Shown: piece by piece, positions 11,167 to 23,489 of the stretch
Numbering within the stretch: the first letter of the stretch is position 1
How the letters are laid out: every line of letters starts with the position of its first letter
Assembly: GCA_012934845.2 (NCBI GenBank)
Contig: WNNJ02001801.1
Location: 62,001 to 126,000 of the forward strand
Reading direction: 5' to 3'
Source of the DNA: Pomphorhynchus laevis
Taxonomy: Eukaryota > Acanthocephala > Palaeacanthocephala > Echinorhynchida > Pomphorhynchidae
DNA length: 64,000 nucleotides
Notes under the pieces: generated by a model
The model's database searches: none
Told to the model about the DNA's origin: nothing
The model's input: the letters and a program-made list of their open reading frames with translations, nothing else
Made by a program: the position numbers and the translations under genes

Positions 11167-11763
11167 CATCTTCAAAGAATTACAGTGTCTTTTTTAGTGT
11201 ACATTCCTTTAAAAAATTAATAACGATCGCGGCCATTTGCTTTGGGCAGGTGCTGCTGATATTAGCGATAAACAGCTGCTTTCAATGTTGTTTGAATTGT
11301 CACACGATTTCGGCAGCTTTTAAAGGTACACAATACGCAATAAAAAGGGATGATTAAAAATAGTTTAGAAACAAACCAAAAGTAATAACAAAAATATTTA
11401 TATTCAAAATAAATAAGTTGAAAAATAAAAAAATAAAGAATTATAATTTAAATTACTAGACAAATTAAATAAAGTATAAAAAATATTATAACTTTTTTAT
11501 TTTTTTTATTTCTTCAAATTATTTATTTTGAATATGAATATTATTGTTATTATTTTGGTTTTGATTCTATACTATTTTGAGTCATCCATTTTTTATTGCG
11601 TTTTATGCACTTTCAAAAGTTGCCGAAATCGTATAAAAAATGCAAACAACATTGAAAGCAGCTGTTTATCGCTAATAACAGCAGCACCTGCCCAAAGCAA
11701 ATGGTGGTGATCGTTTTGAATTTTTTATATTAGCATGTACAGTTTAAAAAACATTGTAATTTT

Positions 11764-11793
11764 CTGATAATGCTAACAGAGGTTAGAGAAATA
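11764..11793 (+). ncRNA. Hammerhead-like motif in element E1
   Basis: CTGATAA, then the hairpin GCTAAC/GTTAG, then GAAA. Its counterpart on the opposite arm is interrupted by the 10795-11166 insertion. The cores at 50282-50309 (minus) and 58198-58225 (plus) are the same motif. Stem II has an extra base next to the core and there is no GUC, so it is at best a relic. Confidence 0.35.
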
Positions 11794-11922
11794 TCAAATA
11801 AAATTTTCCTCTTTTCTTTGATCCAGCTCTAATAATTCTTTATCAATATCGGATCCTTAACTATTTAAAAAAAGAATCATATTAAAAATAAATCATATTT
11901 ATTATCCCAAATCAATCGGAAA

Positions 11923-14840
11923 GGATTCTTAACTAAAAGCCAAAATACTTATAAAATCGAAAAAAATTCAAATAAATCATAAATTCAAATTCGAATCGCA
12001 ATGTACCATAATATTTTCATCATTTTTTATTTATTTTCCCAGAGACGGCGTAATAAGCATAACACTAATCACTTATAATATGATTCATTAAAGAAAACCT
12101 ATTATTAATAATTTGAAATATTTAACGAGAGGCAGAACACATAAATTGCCGTCGTAATTCTTTCAAGTTACCGACAAGATTGTTGTGTTTAAAATATCGT
12201 GTCATTTATTTTTATTACAGATTGGTTCCACTAAATAAGGCATTTCTAGTACATAACGTCATGTTCGGTTTGTTTCCTTCCATTCCGAGTGTTTGACTGC
12301 TGTTGATGCTCGTTTATTTGGTATAAATATGTGACATTCAATTTTGACTAAATCCGAGTTAATAACCTGAATTACAACAATAACAGCGATGGCTGAAGAT
12401 TTATATCTTCGGTGTATAGCCAATGCTGTTTAATACGTTAATAACAAGTTTTTGTTTTGTTCGGTGTACTATTTCGGTCATTCAACGAAATGTCAGTGCG
12501 AACATATAATTGTAATTCAGTCATATATACTAATCCTGAATGCTTAACTTGGTACAGATAAAGGATTTCGGCACGTACAGGCAACCGGTTATTTTTTTAT
12601 GGTGAACTTATATATACAATATAAAAACAGTGTATTTATAAAATGCACATTTTAAATGCTCTTTCGAATTATTTGCTATAATACTGTGCTTTCTTTACAG
12701 TTTTGAATAAGGACTTATCCATACATTTATTAAAAACTATTATTACAATGATATTACATATGGTATTTTAATGATGTAAACCAAAGCATTACGGCTTCTA
12801 CTTGCATTAGAGCGTCGAGTGTGTATAAAATATGTCTTGTCGTAGATATTAAGCCACTTGATTAGTTTCTATAAAATGTGTCCGCTGTTGGCCTAAAATT
12901 ATCTTTTGTTATAAAATGTGAAAAATTCAGTAAAAAAAATGTATGTATATTTTTGAATTTGATAGAGCGCGAGTAACGTTAATAAATGTTTTATACTCGG
13001 AAAGAATTTTAGTTTACTTACCTGCCATCATTCAATATCTGGAGAACGTGTTTATATCCCAGTCCCATTTGCTAGTATCAGATCGACATTTGTTGATGTA
13101 GTATTATACACATTGTAGAATGTGAAATTGAATAGATGAAGTTACAATGGGATCTCTCGTTGCGGTTATTTTAGTTGAATTGACTCATTTGAAAATGAGT
13201 TTTTTGAAAATTGACTTTTTTCAAAATGACTCATTTTGAAAAGGACATGGCGAAATAGTGCCTCGATGGCAGTTCCTTTAGTTGAGCTAAGATAAGTAGA
13301 GGATGTATTTACTGTTTTCAAATAATATCAATGTGTGACAGTTGGCTTACTAGCATAAATATGAACTAATTCCTGTCAAGTAATACATTAAAGGCAGTAT
13401 TTAATAATGAAAGGTGATTTTCATTTCTAATGAGAACAAACTTTAAACTTCCAAAATCAATGTCAAAAATATACTTTAAATGATCATTAATATTAAAAAT
13501 ACTTGGAACAGGTTTACTACTGGTTGAAGTCCTTGACTAATCGTTATTATTACGGTAAGTTTCATTCACCATCATGTACCGAACAGGTGAAAGGGTAAAT
13601 AAGCCATGTTCTGTTGGACTTAGAATTAATAGAAAATGTGATAAAATATTGATATCAATAAATTTAAATAAATAGCAAAATGTAGATGATTTAATTAAAT
13701 AAAAAATATTTAATAAATATAAAATAAATATTAAATATTTATATTAATTTATTAAATAAATTTAAAAATTAATTAAATAAGGATATTTAAATGTTAGCAA
13801 TGAATTTAAATAAATATCAACAAAGACGGGAAAGAAAAGTATTCCTGGGATTTTGCATGTTTACATATTAATTTAAACCATACAACTTAAAAAACTTGTT
13901 ATATGTGCTCACATCGTTATCGCACACCATTTTGGGTTTATTTTGAGAGTGATATTTACCGACTTAAATTTGGGCTATTAATAAGCAAAGAATAAATTTT
14001 ATGGTAATAGTAAGATACGTGAGATGAGAATCATTTGAAAAATCAGAATCGGTAATCATCAACTGAAGTCAAAGATGTAATACCAAAAGTACGCTAAATT
14101 ATTGAAGATATTCTTGCTCATTCTGTTGCAAGTTGAAATTGCGAATTCTTGAAGGAATTTTGAGATTTTGAGAATTATACATGTTTACTTAACACAAGCA
14201 ACAAAATCAAATATATATAATAATTCTGATGTTACATAGCTTAATTATTAATTTGGAAGTGAGTTGTTGTTCAGTTCGGTAACATCAAGGTAGCTAACTA
14301 GCTGCACAATCCTATATAGTTTGCTATTTTCTATTTTGAAAATAAATTTTTGTTTGTCTTTTGACTTATCATTATGATGCTTAGCACAGACGAATCTTTG
14401 TAAATATCAGCATATTTTATTTCTTGCCATGTTTTAATTAACTCAATTTTCAACTGTGCATATCGTATATATGCACAGTTGAACGCTAGTTTTCCTGAAG
14501 ATAGCATTTAGTAAAGTACAATTATTAATACAACTAACTCCAAGCTTGGAGATAGCATTTTAAAACAATAACAGGAGAGATTATTACCCTATATGTTGTG
14601 ATCCGGATCCCTTAATCCGATATACTTATGGTGCAATGCGGAAACATTAATGTCATATCCATTCTTCCACGTTATCTCTCCTTTGATAATATAAACTCAT
14701 AATATATCCGACTAAATGTAGGTACAGCGTGTACAGAAATTATATTAGTAAAGTATCAAAGCCATAAATTTAAAACAGGCTTATAAAGAAGTCCCATGCT
14801 GTAAAACATATAATCTTATAATACAAAAATATACTACAAA
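11923..14840. other. Unassigned AT-rich intergenic stretch
   Basis: Nearly 3 kb with no coding frame, no LINE or PLE protein match and no tRNA or rRNA seen. About 13180-13245 has short repeated ATGACTCATTT-like words, and 13660-13800 is almost pure A/T. Confidence 0.5.
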
Positions 14841-14844
14841 GACA

Positions 14845-14910
14845 CGATTTTGAAATGGAATTATACATGTATATGCAAGCGATACATTGATGATATCATT
14901 ATGATGCATG
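14845..14910 (+). mobile_element. Penelope-like RT scrap
   Basis: One short frame reads CKRYIDDIIMM, the catalytic box form usual in PLE reverse transcriptases, then runs directly into family B sequence at about 14911. Too short to classify further. Confidence 0.4.
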
Positions 14911-15691
14911 GTAACCCGATACCAGTTGGCTTCAGCTCCACTTCGGTGGAACATGGGGAAATCCTGACCAATTCCAGGTATAACCCGTTTATGGGGTTCA
15001 ACTTACGTTTCTGCTTGATCGACAAAGACGAATTTACCTTCCCGCACTGCAGCCGGTGCCATAAATGGGGCACTGGGCCTCCAGCTCCAGTGCGGTGTCT
15101 TTCTGTGGGAGGTGTGGCAAATTGGAGTGCCCCTCTTTTCAGTCTTCTCTTTCCTGCGATTCCCATCCAGTCTGCTCCAACTGCAGTGGGGTTCATCCCG
15201 CCTGGAGCAGAAAGTGCTGCTTCTTCAAGGCTTATAAAGACAAGTTCCTAAACGTTAGCAAAATTGTGAAGCCGGTCCCTGATTCCTTCGCTTCAGCTGC
15301 TTCCACTCGGATGAACGACAGCGATCTTCTAAAAATAGTTGACGTGATAATGGCTTCATTTCAGAGGGAAATCCAAGGAATGATTACTGCTTTGATTTCA
15401 ACTCTGTGCTCTAACAAGAAGATTCCTGTAGCAATTGCGAAATCATTAAATAAAAGGGGGGCATCGGATCATCCCATCCCTTCAATCAAAATTGGCAAAC
15501 TGATGGATAAGCCAAAGCAGCTTGCCCCTGGGCAAGTACTTCCCTCCACTACCCCCACCCTAGGTGGGGGTAGTACTTTCCTCCACTACCCCCACCCCAG
15601 GTGGGGGCAGTACTTCCCTCCACTACCCCCACCCCAGGTGGGGATAGTGGAGGGAAGGGAAACCTTCATGCACCTAGCTCTGTCTAGGTAG
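14911..15691 (+). pseudogene. Family B ORF1 remnant (zinc-knuckle protein)
   Basis: RNA-binding ORF1 protein of a Jockey/I-like LINE, C-terminal half. About 15030-15220 corresponds to the CCHC knuckle region (FPHCSRCHKWG.. then CSNCSGVHPAWSRKC), split over two frames. The rest is a basic linker matching 55200-55544, including KKIPVAI..SLNKRGAS. The C-terminus is altered by a GC-rich tandem repeat at 15535-15655. The knuckles are expected to bind the LINE's own RNA. Confidence 0.75.
15535..15655 (+). repeat. GC-rich tandem hairpin repeat in ORF1
   Basis: Two to three copies of a roughly 44-base unit (ACTTCCCTCCACTACCCCC plus its near mirror GGTGGGGGTAGT). Each unit can fold on itself. Absent from the equivalent place in the copies at 51640 and 55490, so it arose in this copy or its immediate lineage. 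Confidence 0.8.
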
Positions 15692-15720
15692 GCAATCCCT
15701 CATCCAACTAATCCATCACA

Positions 15721-18345
15721 ATGCATAGTACTCGTGAGCCTTTTTCATTGAATATCCTTCAGTGGAATTCGGGAGGTACTTCTGCCCTTAGATTTCTATC
15801 CGGTAGAGATGCAGATATTATAGTCCTTCAGGAGACGCGGTCTATCCGTCTCCCCCAGGGCATTACTCGATTTATTCCAAAGCATATTTGTTCCCACTAT
15901 ACTTCGTACATAACCCCTCCTCACTTCTCTTTATCTCAAGGACTCTTGACCTTAGTTAAGTGCTATTTAAGGTCCTCCCTCCTGCTAAACTACTCATGTC
16001 CAGCCCTGTCTTGTCTGGTAGTTTCACTCAGTAAGAACGGTAAACGCCTCAGTCTAGCCAATGTCTACATTCGTCCACTGGAGATTCACAAGAACCTTGA
16101 CCTCCTGGATGGTATTATTGACAGCGGCTATGACTTGATACTTAGAGACTTCAACGACAAAAGTAGTCGTTGGATCAACGCAGCACTTCGCAAAGCTAGG
16201 AACGGTTATTTTATTTAGAAACCACCTTCCCCTACCTTTCATTGCACATCTACAAATTCTATCCTCGACATTATACTGCTTCACTCGAGGTGGTTGCTTA
16301 AACCCCTCTGTACGGAGCATTCGCGTCAACATTTGTCTACCTCTCATGACCTTATTAGTTGGTGGATTGAGGAGGATACGTTGTTTAGAAGGAGGTTTCA
16401 CTTTGATCCGATCAGAGTAGCCTTCTTTCAGGCGGCTATCCAACTCTTCCCCAGAATAGGAATTGAGAGTTTAACCGAACTTAATACCTACCTCTTCACA
16501 AGCTACCGCGATTCTATCGAATACTTATAAAGGTTGCTTATTCAATCACACTCCGACAAAACTCAAGGTCCTAGCCAAATTGCTGAACCTTCCTAATCTC
16601 TCTGCTCCCGCCAGACAGGCCCAAATAGGAATTGAGAGTTTAACCGAACTTAATATCTACCTCTTCGCAAGCTACCGCGATTCTATCGAATACCTATAAA
16701 GGTTGCTTATTCAATCACACTCCGACAAAACTCAAGGTCCTATCCAAATTGCTGAATCTTCCTAATCTCTTTGCTCCCGCCAGACAGGCCCTCTCGAATG
16801 AATACTGGAGTACTAGATATAGATTCCAGCTGGAAAGGGATAGGGCGAGTATTGCTCGTCTTAACCCTTCTCAGTCTTCCTTTTGGAAGATTTTCAAGAA
16901 GGAGAAGTTTGTGTGTTTGAAGGAAAGGGCATTGGGTTGGATAGGTAAGATAGGCCTTGAAAACGTTTTAGAGGAGTCATTAGCCCTAAACAACTATGAA
17001 GCCACGCAATCTCCTCAACCAATCCCGCTTTGGTGTGACTTCGGGAGTAGAGATTTATCTGTTACGGATATTCTCAACTCTTGGGGTCCACTTCCGGGCA
17101 CCTCCAAATCCGTCGCTCCACTTTCTTCTCGTGTCTGTCAGCTTTTGACAGCAAATCAAAGAAGGAAGGTGGCCGTCACAATGCTTTTTAGTCTCCCCAT
17201 CCGATGTAGCAGGCATCAATATTAGTAAGCGTGTTTTTATTCCTAAGAAAAAATCCTGCTCATGCCCTAAAGATCTGCGACCCATTTCGATTCAAAATGT
17301 CCTCGTGTCGATTTACGAAAAAGCGCTTGCGCGTAAAATCTGCGACCATTTAAGTAGACGTAATTTAATCCCTCCAGGTTTTCATGGGTTCGTCAAAGGT
17401 CGCTCGGTCCATTCAGCAGTTGGTAAGGTGGAGCCACTTTGTCGCGATAACAGCCATCGACTTGTTGTGGCTGTTTTCCTCGACTTTTCTGCTGCAGTTG
17501 ACCGCATCTACATTCCCTTTGTGATCTCTTCTCTCAGGTCCCTCGGGTTGCCTGCGAGAATTGTAAACAGGGTGGAGATCCTGCTGCACACCAAGCGATT
17601 TTTTTTATGAAGACGACCCTGATGCGCGTCAGTTCTACCCTATTACGGGTGTGCCTCAAGGTTCACCACTTTCTCCTATCTTATATCTTGCTGCCTCCAT
17701 TAACCGATTTAAAATATGTAAACGCGAAAAACGTCTAGTGGTGTACGCTGATGACACCACAGCCCTGTTCGCTGGACACAGGTGTAAAGACGTAGTCTCT
17801 GACATCAGCCGCTTCTTTTTAAGATTAAAAGACCAATTACCCAAATCCAATCTTGTTTTAAACTCCGCAAAATCGCAGGTGGTCGTCTTTCATGGCACCC
17901 CTGCAACAAAGCAAAAACTTAAGAGACTAGCACTCTCTGCGCTCTCCTCCATATTTGCCTCTGAACCACTCCCTACCTTCACAAGTCGAGTAAAATACCT
18001 GGGGTTCATCGTTACGGTGAACTGGTCGGCGAAAGCTTGACCTGGATAGACTTAAACGTATCCTGAAGAAAGCTAGGTGGGCCCTGAAACGGGCCCAGCA
18101 TCTGTCATTGAAAGGGAAAACCCAGGTGCGCCTTTGGGGCACTTGGGCTATCTCGGGATTAGTCTTCTTTTCGAGAGGACGTCCCCAGAGCAAAGACTAA
18201 GGTTTCTTAAGCTCCTCGTCTCTCGTTTACCCAGCATAGTCTGCACCGACTGGATTTTTCGGGGGTGAAAGACCCCGGGTGGTTCAGTCGGAAAGCGGCG
18301 TGTTGGATCGGTTGGGGGCTCAGATCCCCCTGGATTTGAGGCTGT
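15721..18345 (+). pseudogene. Family B ORF2 remnant (endonuclease-RT)
   Basis: Begins with ATG at 15721 and MHSTREPFSLNILQWNSGG, the endonuclease N-terminus. Endonuclease words IIVLQETRS and LRDFNDKSSRW follow, then the RT with FLDFSAA.DRI, GVPQGSPLSPILY and VVYADDTTALF (about 17735). A stop at 16216-16218, the 169-bp duplication and frame changes near 17200, 17605 and 18035 break it. The endonuclease would nick the target and the RT would copy the RNA there. Confidence 0.85.
16455..16792 (+). repeat. 169-bp tandem duplication inside ORF2
   Basis: The segment 16455-16623 (AATAGGAATTGAGAGTTTAA to CAGACAGGCC) is repeated at 16624-16792 with few differences. 169 is not a multiple of three, so it shifts the frame. 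No other family B copy here has it. Confidence 0.85.
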
Positions 18346-18754
18346 GATCATGGAAGAAGACTTCACTTGCTGTATTGTTTATTTCCTTTGATTTTCTGTA
18401 ACTGACCTGTTGTTTATTTATATTTTTCACCGTGTTTTTCTTTTAAGAAAATCTTTATTTATTTATTAGAGTGGAAGGTCGCTAAATCTACGTTTAAATA
18501 ATCATCGTAGCGATATAAAGCATAAACGGCTAACTGACCAAGTAGTGGCTGTCACATGGTAACGACGAGTGTTTCAATTACGTTGTATTTAAAGAAAAGA
18601 GAGAATCGCATAGAAAACGAGCAAGAATGCACGCGATAGGGCAGTTAATGGTGGATAGAGATCAAGGCATAAACAGTGAATACGTTCTCCTGGTGAACAA
18701 TTTAATATATTTAGTAAAATGTATTTAATTTGCTAACTTTTTTATATGTTGTAG

Positions 18755-18800
18755 ATATTTTTCTGAAGAAGACAAAGCGGCGAAACGTAAAGAAAAATAT
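18755..18800 (+). ncRNA. Hammerhead-like motif (family F)
   Basis: ATATTTTT, CTGAAGA, a short stem-loop, GAAACGT, then AAAAATAT. The outer blocks are complementary (stem I). Core words CTGANGA and GAAA are intact, stem II is weak. Shares its 3' neighbourhood with the motifs at 8861 and 38566. Confidence 0.45.
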
Positions 18801-19139
18801 TTGTCTTTCATTTGTTAACAATAGTAGCGCTGCGATCAATCACGATCAATCAAGATATATATGGAAATTACATTTCACCAATAGCAATATAAAGTGATAA
18901 TATTGACACTAGTAGAAATTAATGCCAACTGAGCATCCATACTCTGCTCAGCGATAAATGTGCTGATCAGTATTTATCCTAGATGGTTTATATGTGCTCA
19001 GTCGTCCGAAGGAGGTAAAAATATGCCGGCTTTGGATCAGTACATATAAGTTTATCCGCTTCATTTACATCTAGAAATTTAAGGACAATGAACATTTATA
19101 CTAGGCTACGACTTTCTCTTGGATGTTGATCAGATCATT

Positions 19140-19800
19140 TGCTTGTGTCTTGACATATACATCACTATTCAATTGTGGATTTGCCTTTTGATGTAGAATT
19201 ATTTCGATCAGACCACAGTTTTTCCTTCCTTATCACTGGGTTTGATCACAATAACTTTCATCTGTCGCAATTCTCTGATGGCACGAACATCTGATCGTTA
19301 AATATTAGCTGGTCAAGTATCGATACACTTTTTGGATACAAATTTTTCGAACATAGTCTTGCCAATGCATAAGTATTGCCGAGATGTAAGAATTCAATAG
19401 AGATGATTGCCAAGGTATACCGGGCTTTCGAAATAGTATCGTTTGGATTCGTGTACCGAGTTTTGTAACTTTCACGTTGAGAAAAATAAATTTTTAAATT
19501 AAAATTTTCAATTGGATAGACAGGTCACGCGAATTCAATAATTCACCTAAGTCGCCAACATCAAGATTTTTAACTAGGATTATAAAAACGTCGTCAACGT
19601 ATCGCCACCAGTGAACGATTTTAAAAATTTTAAGCATGATATATGTTTCCCAGTCAGGATTACAATGGTACAGAATTTCTCAGGAAAGAAATATATGTGT
19701 TTACTCGGCACATTCGTGCACAAATATTATACATGCCGTATCCATTAAGGATCCATTGAGTGCAGCGAAAATTCAGCAACAACATCTGCCTTTCAACAAT
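19140..19800 (-). mobile_element. Penelope-like RT fragment
   Basis: On the minus strand HWWRYVDDVFIILVKNL (around 19600) is the catalytic block of a Penelope-like reverse transcriptase, followed by weaker downstream homology (FRKPG) broken by stops. The sequence just upstream on that strand (19670-19800) is shared with 9364-9480. Confidence 0.7.
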
Positions 19801-20230
19801 CCCTATATATAGGTTATATCTACACTATATATTAGACTATATATTTAACCTATATTTATATAGGTTAAATAAATATAGGTTATCACTGGTTAAAGTAATT
19901 GTCTTGATTATAACAAATTAATTACAATTGAAAAAGCCTAAAGGGCGAAACTTTAATAAGTAAATTCTTTAAATAAGCATTACTAGTATCACATTATAAT
20001 TATATATCATACTGTACTCATTCTAATGGATCCAAGACAACGGTCTCCATATATCACATTATATATAATGCATTTTAATATATAACGTACAATGCATTTT
20101 AACATATATATATCGTAAGTATAAATTGTAAAGCAATTTGTAAGCTACTTCCGGTTGGGATCAAGCTATGTCAAAATATATACCCGAAATATGATTATTG
20201 GTTTCTACCAACAAACAAAGATTAATTCTT

Positions 20231-20267
20231 CAATTTACGTTTCGCTTTGCGGCTTCGTCACAAATTG
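20231..20267 (-). ncRNA. Hammerhead-like motif (family F)
   Basis: On the minus strand: CAATTT, GTGACGA, AGCCGCAAAGC, GAAACGT, AAATTG. The outer blocks pair perfectly as a six-base stem I. The first core base is G in place of C, so it is probably inactive. Confidence 0.45.
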
Positions 20268-20309
20268 TATGCTATTTATTTCTCAAACTTTTTAAAGCTA
20301 TCTTGTTTT

Positions 20310-20464
20310 AGTTTAAAGCAAGATAAGACAAGAGTAGTGATAATATCTTTAGGTGACTTTTTCCAAACGTCAGATTTTGGAAATTTTCACATTTCGAAAA
20401 TCTGACGTTTGGAACAAGTCACCTAAATATATTATCACTACCTCTTGTCTTATATTGCTTTAAG
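20310..20464. repeat. Inverted repeat, arms about 68 bases
   Basis: AAGCAAGATAAGACAAGAG..CAAACGTCAGATTTT on the left is mirrored at 20396-20461 with few mismatches. No hammerhead words or protein homology. Two copies of AAAACGCTGACTACTGGA follow at about 20473-20511. Confidence 0.7.
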
Positions 20465-20511
20465 CTCAGAGTAAAACGCTGACTACTGGAGATAAAACGC
20501 TGACTACTGGA

Positions 20512-21029
20512 TTCGAGAAATATCCTAGAATTCTAGCTGCAAAATTTTGCTTTTGGACTAGCTTTCAATCCAAGGTGGTTTTATCTTATTGATATAGCAC
20601 AAAATCGTACTGATTCGCATAATTACATCAATGTAACAGATAGTACAACATGTATGAGATAGTAAAATTTCAAAAATTTTGCTGCTTACTCTTTAAGATC
20701 GAAAGTTATCTTTTTCACTAAGAATCCACTTTGCATATAGCAATATATGACATACAATCTTTGCTGTAAATAATACGAACAACACGCAGCACGTTAAATT
20801 TTTTAATCACTAGCTACAAGTATTTAAGATTAAAAACTTGAGCCAATTTTTTAAACCTCAGATTTCGCAACAAAATTTTACTCACTAATGTGATATACTG
20901 GGATCGATGATAAGCAGAAAGTTATAACCAAGAAGTAATTTATTATGAAAAAATGTTACTTGTTTTATTTTTTAATCCAATAGTTCGATAACTTCTGCTC
21001 TACTATTTCTTCACATGGGTATAAAATTC
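20512..21029. other. Unassigned AT-rich stretch
   Basis: No supported feature. Confidence 0.45.
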
Positions 21030-21310
21030 TAAAAATGTTTCCTCAAGGCGAGGGAACATCGACTACGATGGTTCGGGCACATTCTCAGGGCTGACAAAAC
21101 AGCAGATGTCTAGCCAATCGTTCCAGACGTACGACATCGTGCCCGCCCTAAGAAAAAATGGATACCATCCATGATGATTTGAAAATATGTAACCTGGCGC
21201 CAGCTCTAGCACAAAAACCGAGAGGTATGGAGAAGACATATTAAAGCCGCCGACCCTGGCCTGTCAAGAAAAGGCAAAGAATAAGGAGGAGAAATACAAA
21301 ATTCTAAACC
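21030..21310 (+). mobile_element. RTE-type LINE, 3' end fragment
   Basis: The translation contains LRWFGHILRADKTADV, RHRARPKKKWI and WRRHIKAADPG. This is the C-terminal signature of RTE-type LINE polyproteins (WYGH..R.D, RP..RW.D, AADP). Compare RLQWYGHVIRASE in the RTE at 25445-28478; this is a different, more diverged family. Frames shift within the fragment. Confidence 0.7.
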
Positions 21311-22329
21311 TAGATATAATGTGTCTGATAGAGTTAGTTAACTGTTAGCTTTATTGAAATACTCGCATATTGAACATGAGAATTAGTCATGTAAATATAG
21401 TGCTGACAAGCTTACGGATTTTCTAACGGTAAAAGATAAATATTTCATTTCAATGATTACGGTTAGCCGTTTCAATTTCAATATGAGGATGAATATTTCT
21501 AGCAAAGTAAAGGATATTGAAATTTTAGATTTGTATTTATTAGAAGTCGCAGCATATGAAAGTAAACTTTATTTCTGAAAGAAATATATCAATTTATTGG
21601 CAATGTACAATTTAAGTATATTATTGGAAAAACGTTGACATATGATCAAATTGTGTCACTAAAGGTAACGTCTTTGTACATACGGTGTATACCTATTTTA
21701 AAATAGTTTTTACGCATATACCTTTTCGTTGTCGTTGGTCGTTAAACATTATCTCAATTATTTAATTTTTTATCATTAAAATATGTCCATTTTACAACTC
21801 ACAATCTCGCTGGTGTACTTTCTTGCAACGCATTCCTGTTTTCTATTGTGATATGACATTACTTTCCATTTATTCACCTTAATCATAGTTTCTGTGACTA
21901 ATTTTTGTGAAGAACCTGTGAATATGTGCGTGCACGTTGCGTTTAAAATTATGAGCAAAATCATTAACTGTTGGAAGTTTGGTATCTGTTCGTAGTAGGT
22001 TATGTCTGCTATAGATAATTAAAAGTTACGTGATAGAGACCGTTAGGTCGGATTAGATCCGATAAGTTGAATTAAATCGTCTTATAATTTGATAAGGCGA
22101 TTATAATTGTATAAAATTTTATATAATTGTTTATTATTAATCTTTATATATAATACGTAGCCTCAGTTATCTGATTTAATTTGTTCTACTGACAAGTTAT
22201 TATTGACCTGTGGACTTTGTTTTCCCGGTAATATGACCTCTGTCAGAAATACTGAAACTATGTATTCTTAATACGACTATTATTTTTCTGCTAATTTTCA
22301 AGCAAGTTTAATGGATTTTTTATTTTGCT
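21311..22329. other. Mostly unassigned; family D end near 22090-22200
   Basis: AT-rich. About 22090-22200 has the AT-rich block and ATACGTAGCCTCAGTTATCTG that ends PLE family D tails. Nothing else recognised. Confidence 0.45.
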
Positions 22330-22750
22330 TATAATTTTACAAAATAAAAAAAACAATAAAAATTATTAAATTTTTTTATTTAAACTCTTAAACGGCAAAT
22401 TTTATGGATAATAAACAATATGCTTTTTATTAAAATAAGGCACACTAAATAATCAAATTTAATTAGAGAAAATACGTCATCTGCGCGTATTTGATCCCGC
22501 TGCTATGTTGGGTCGAGGAGTTAGGGGCCGAAACCTGATAACATAGCAGTTCTTCCTAATGACATCTAATCCTTATTCTGATACATCGTATGTTATTTAT
22601 TAGTCAATTCATGAAAATTGACTTTTATTTTAAATTTTTTATTTTAACTTGATATAAATAAAAATTGTATAAAATTTTATATAATTATTTATTATTAATC
22701 TTTATTTATATAAAAAAATACGTAAACTCACTTATCTGGTATGATTGATA
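22330..22750 (+). repeat. PLE family D 3' part with structured tail
   Basis: Begins with a remnant of the last codons of the PLE frame (AAACTCTTAAACGGCAAATTT, as in 31680-31710). It continues with the structured block (22499-22575), the block with TTAGTCAATTCATGAAAATT and the terminal TACGTAAACTCACTTATCTG. Same order as in the copies at 31543 and 62940. Confidence 0.75.
22499..22575 (+). ncRNA. Conserved tail structure of PLE family D
   Basis: CTGCTATGTT (22500-22509) pairs perfectly with AACATAGCAG (22540-22549). Bases in that loop (GGAGTTAG, 22517-22524) can pair with CTAATCC downstream (22566-22572), giving a pseudoknot-like arrangement. GAAAC and a CTGATGA-like word (here CTAATGA) sit at fixed places. 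Function unknown; it could be a ribozyme, or a replication or processing signal. Confidence 0.55.
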
Positions 22751-22914
22751 TAAAAACCAAAATACAAAATCTAAAGCCAATCGTATTTTGTAAATTTTAA
22801 AACGTTAATTATACATACAAGACAAAGTTCAAACGTGGTTCAACTCAAAAAATTCCTCGTTCCTTGATCAAATAAAAAGATCGAATGAAAATTTCATCTT
22901 TTCTTGATCAAATA

Positions 22915-22968
22915 AAAAGATCAAATATAAAATTTCCTCTTTTCTTTGATCCAGCTCCAATAATTCTT
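22915..22968 (+). repeat. Element E terminal fragment
   Basis: ATTTCCTCTTTTCTTTGATC and CAGCTCCAATAATTCTTTA match the outer end of elements E1 and E2. The preceding 22840-22915 contains a degenerate repeat of the same words. Confidence 0.7.
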
Positions 22969-23489
22969 TAAGATATGTTATGGTGAGTTATTTTTAAAAC
23001 TTTCTAACTGAATTTTTTACTTGCTTTGAATTCAGCAAGTGATTCTGAAACGATTACATATCTCAGCAAACTATTCCACGCATTGATTACACGCCTCGAT
23101 ATTTGCTCGCGTATTTGAAGCGACGCGCCCGTTTTGTTGTTTTAAAAAAGTTTTAATTGTATTTTTGTTAATCGGGCCTTCGCATTTATTTGGACATATT
23201 ACGGATATCCGCTACTGTTTTAGAAAATGATAAACAACTAATATCTGTATATAAACGAAAACGTTTTGGCATTTCTAATTAAAGTTTACTATTTTTAAAT
23301 GTTAATCATTGTCTATGTTAGCCATTGCCATTTTCCAAAACGTTTGTTCTGATTTGCATGCATGAAAAATAAAGGTTTTTTTGGCTGGTATTCGTGATAT
23401 TTTCATTATTTTGAATAAATCTTTTGAAACAAGCATTCTTTTGTAGCATAATCGGAGGCCGATTCTACTAAATGTCGAGCTAGACTGCT
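22969..23489. other. Unassigned stretch
   Basis: No supported feature. Confidence 0.45.

Larger units (their letters stand above)
10691..11908. mobile_element. Head-to-head palindromic element E1
   Basis: Two inverted arms (about 10715-11440 with an internal insertion, and about 11480-11870) face each other across a short AT-rich centre. Each arm includes a block with GATCCAGCTC at its outer end, a hammerhead-like motif and a block with AACAGCTGCTTTC. The element is flanked by the 14-base duplication AAATCAATCGGAAA at 10677-10690 and 11909-11922. The right side has about 40 extra bases not mirrored on the left. A second element of this family, interrupted by LINEs, is at 50232-58307. Inverted terminal repeats with a one-sided tail are known for Penelope-like elements, so I infer a coding-free PLE derivative. 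Confidence 0.65.
14911..18455 (+). mobile_element. LINE family B copy 2, long but broken
   Basis: Starts within ORF1, carries the rest of ORF1 and most of ORF2, and ends in the family 3' tail (AAGAAAATCTTTATTTATTT). Compared with the copy at 54309-58153 it lacks the 5' UTR and first part of ORF1. It holds an internal 169-bp duplication and several frame changes, so it cannot move by itself. Confidence 0.9.
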
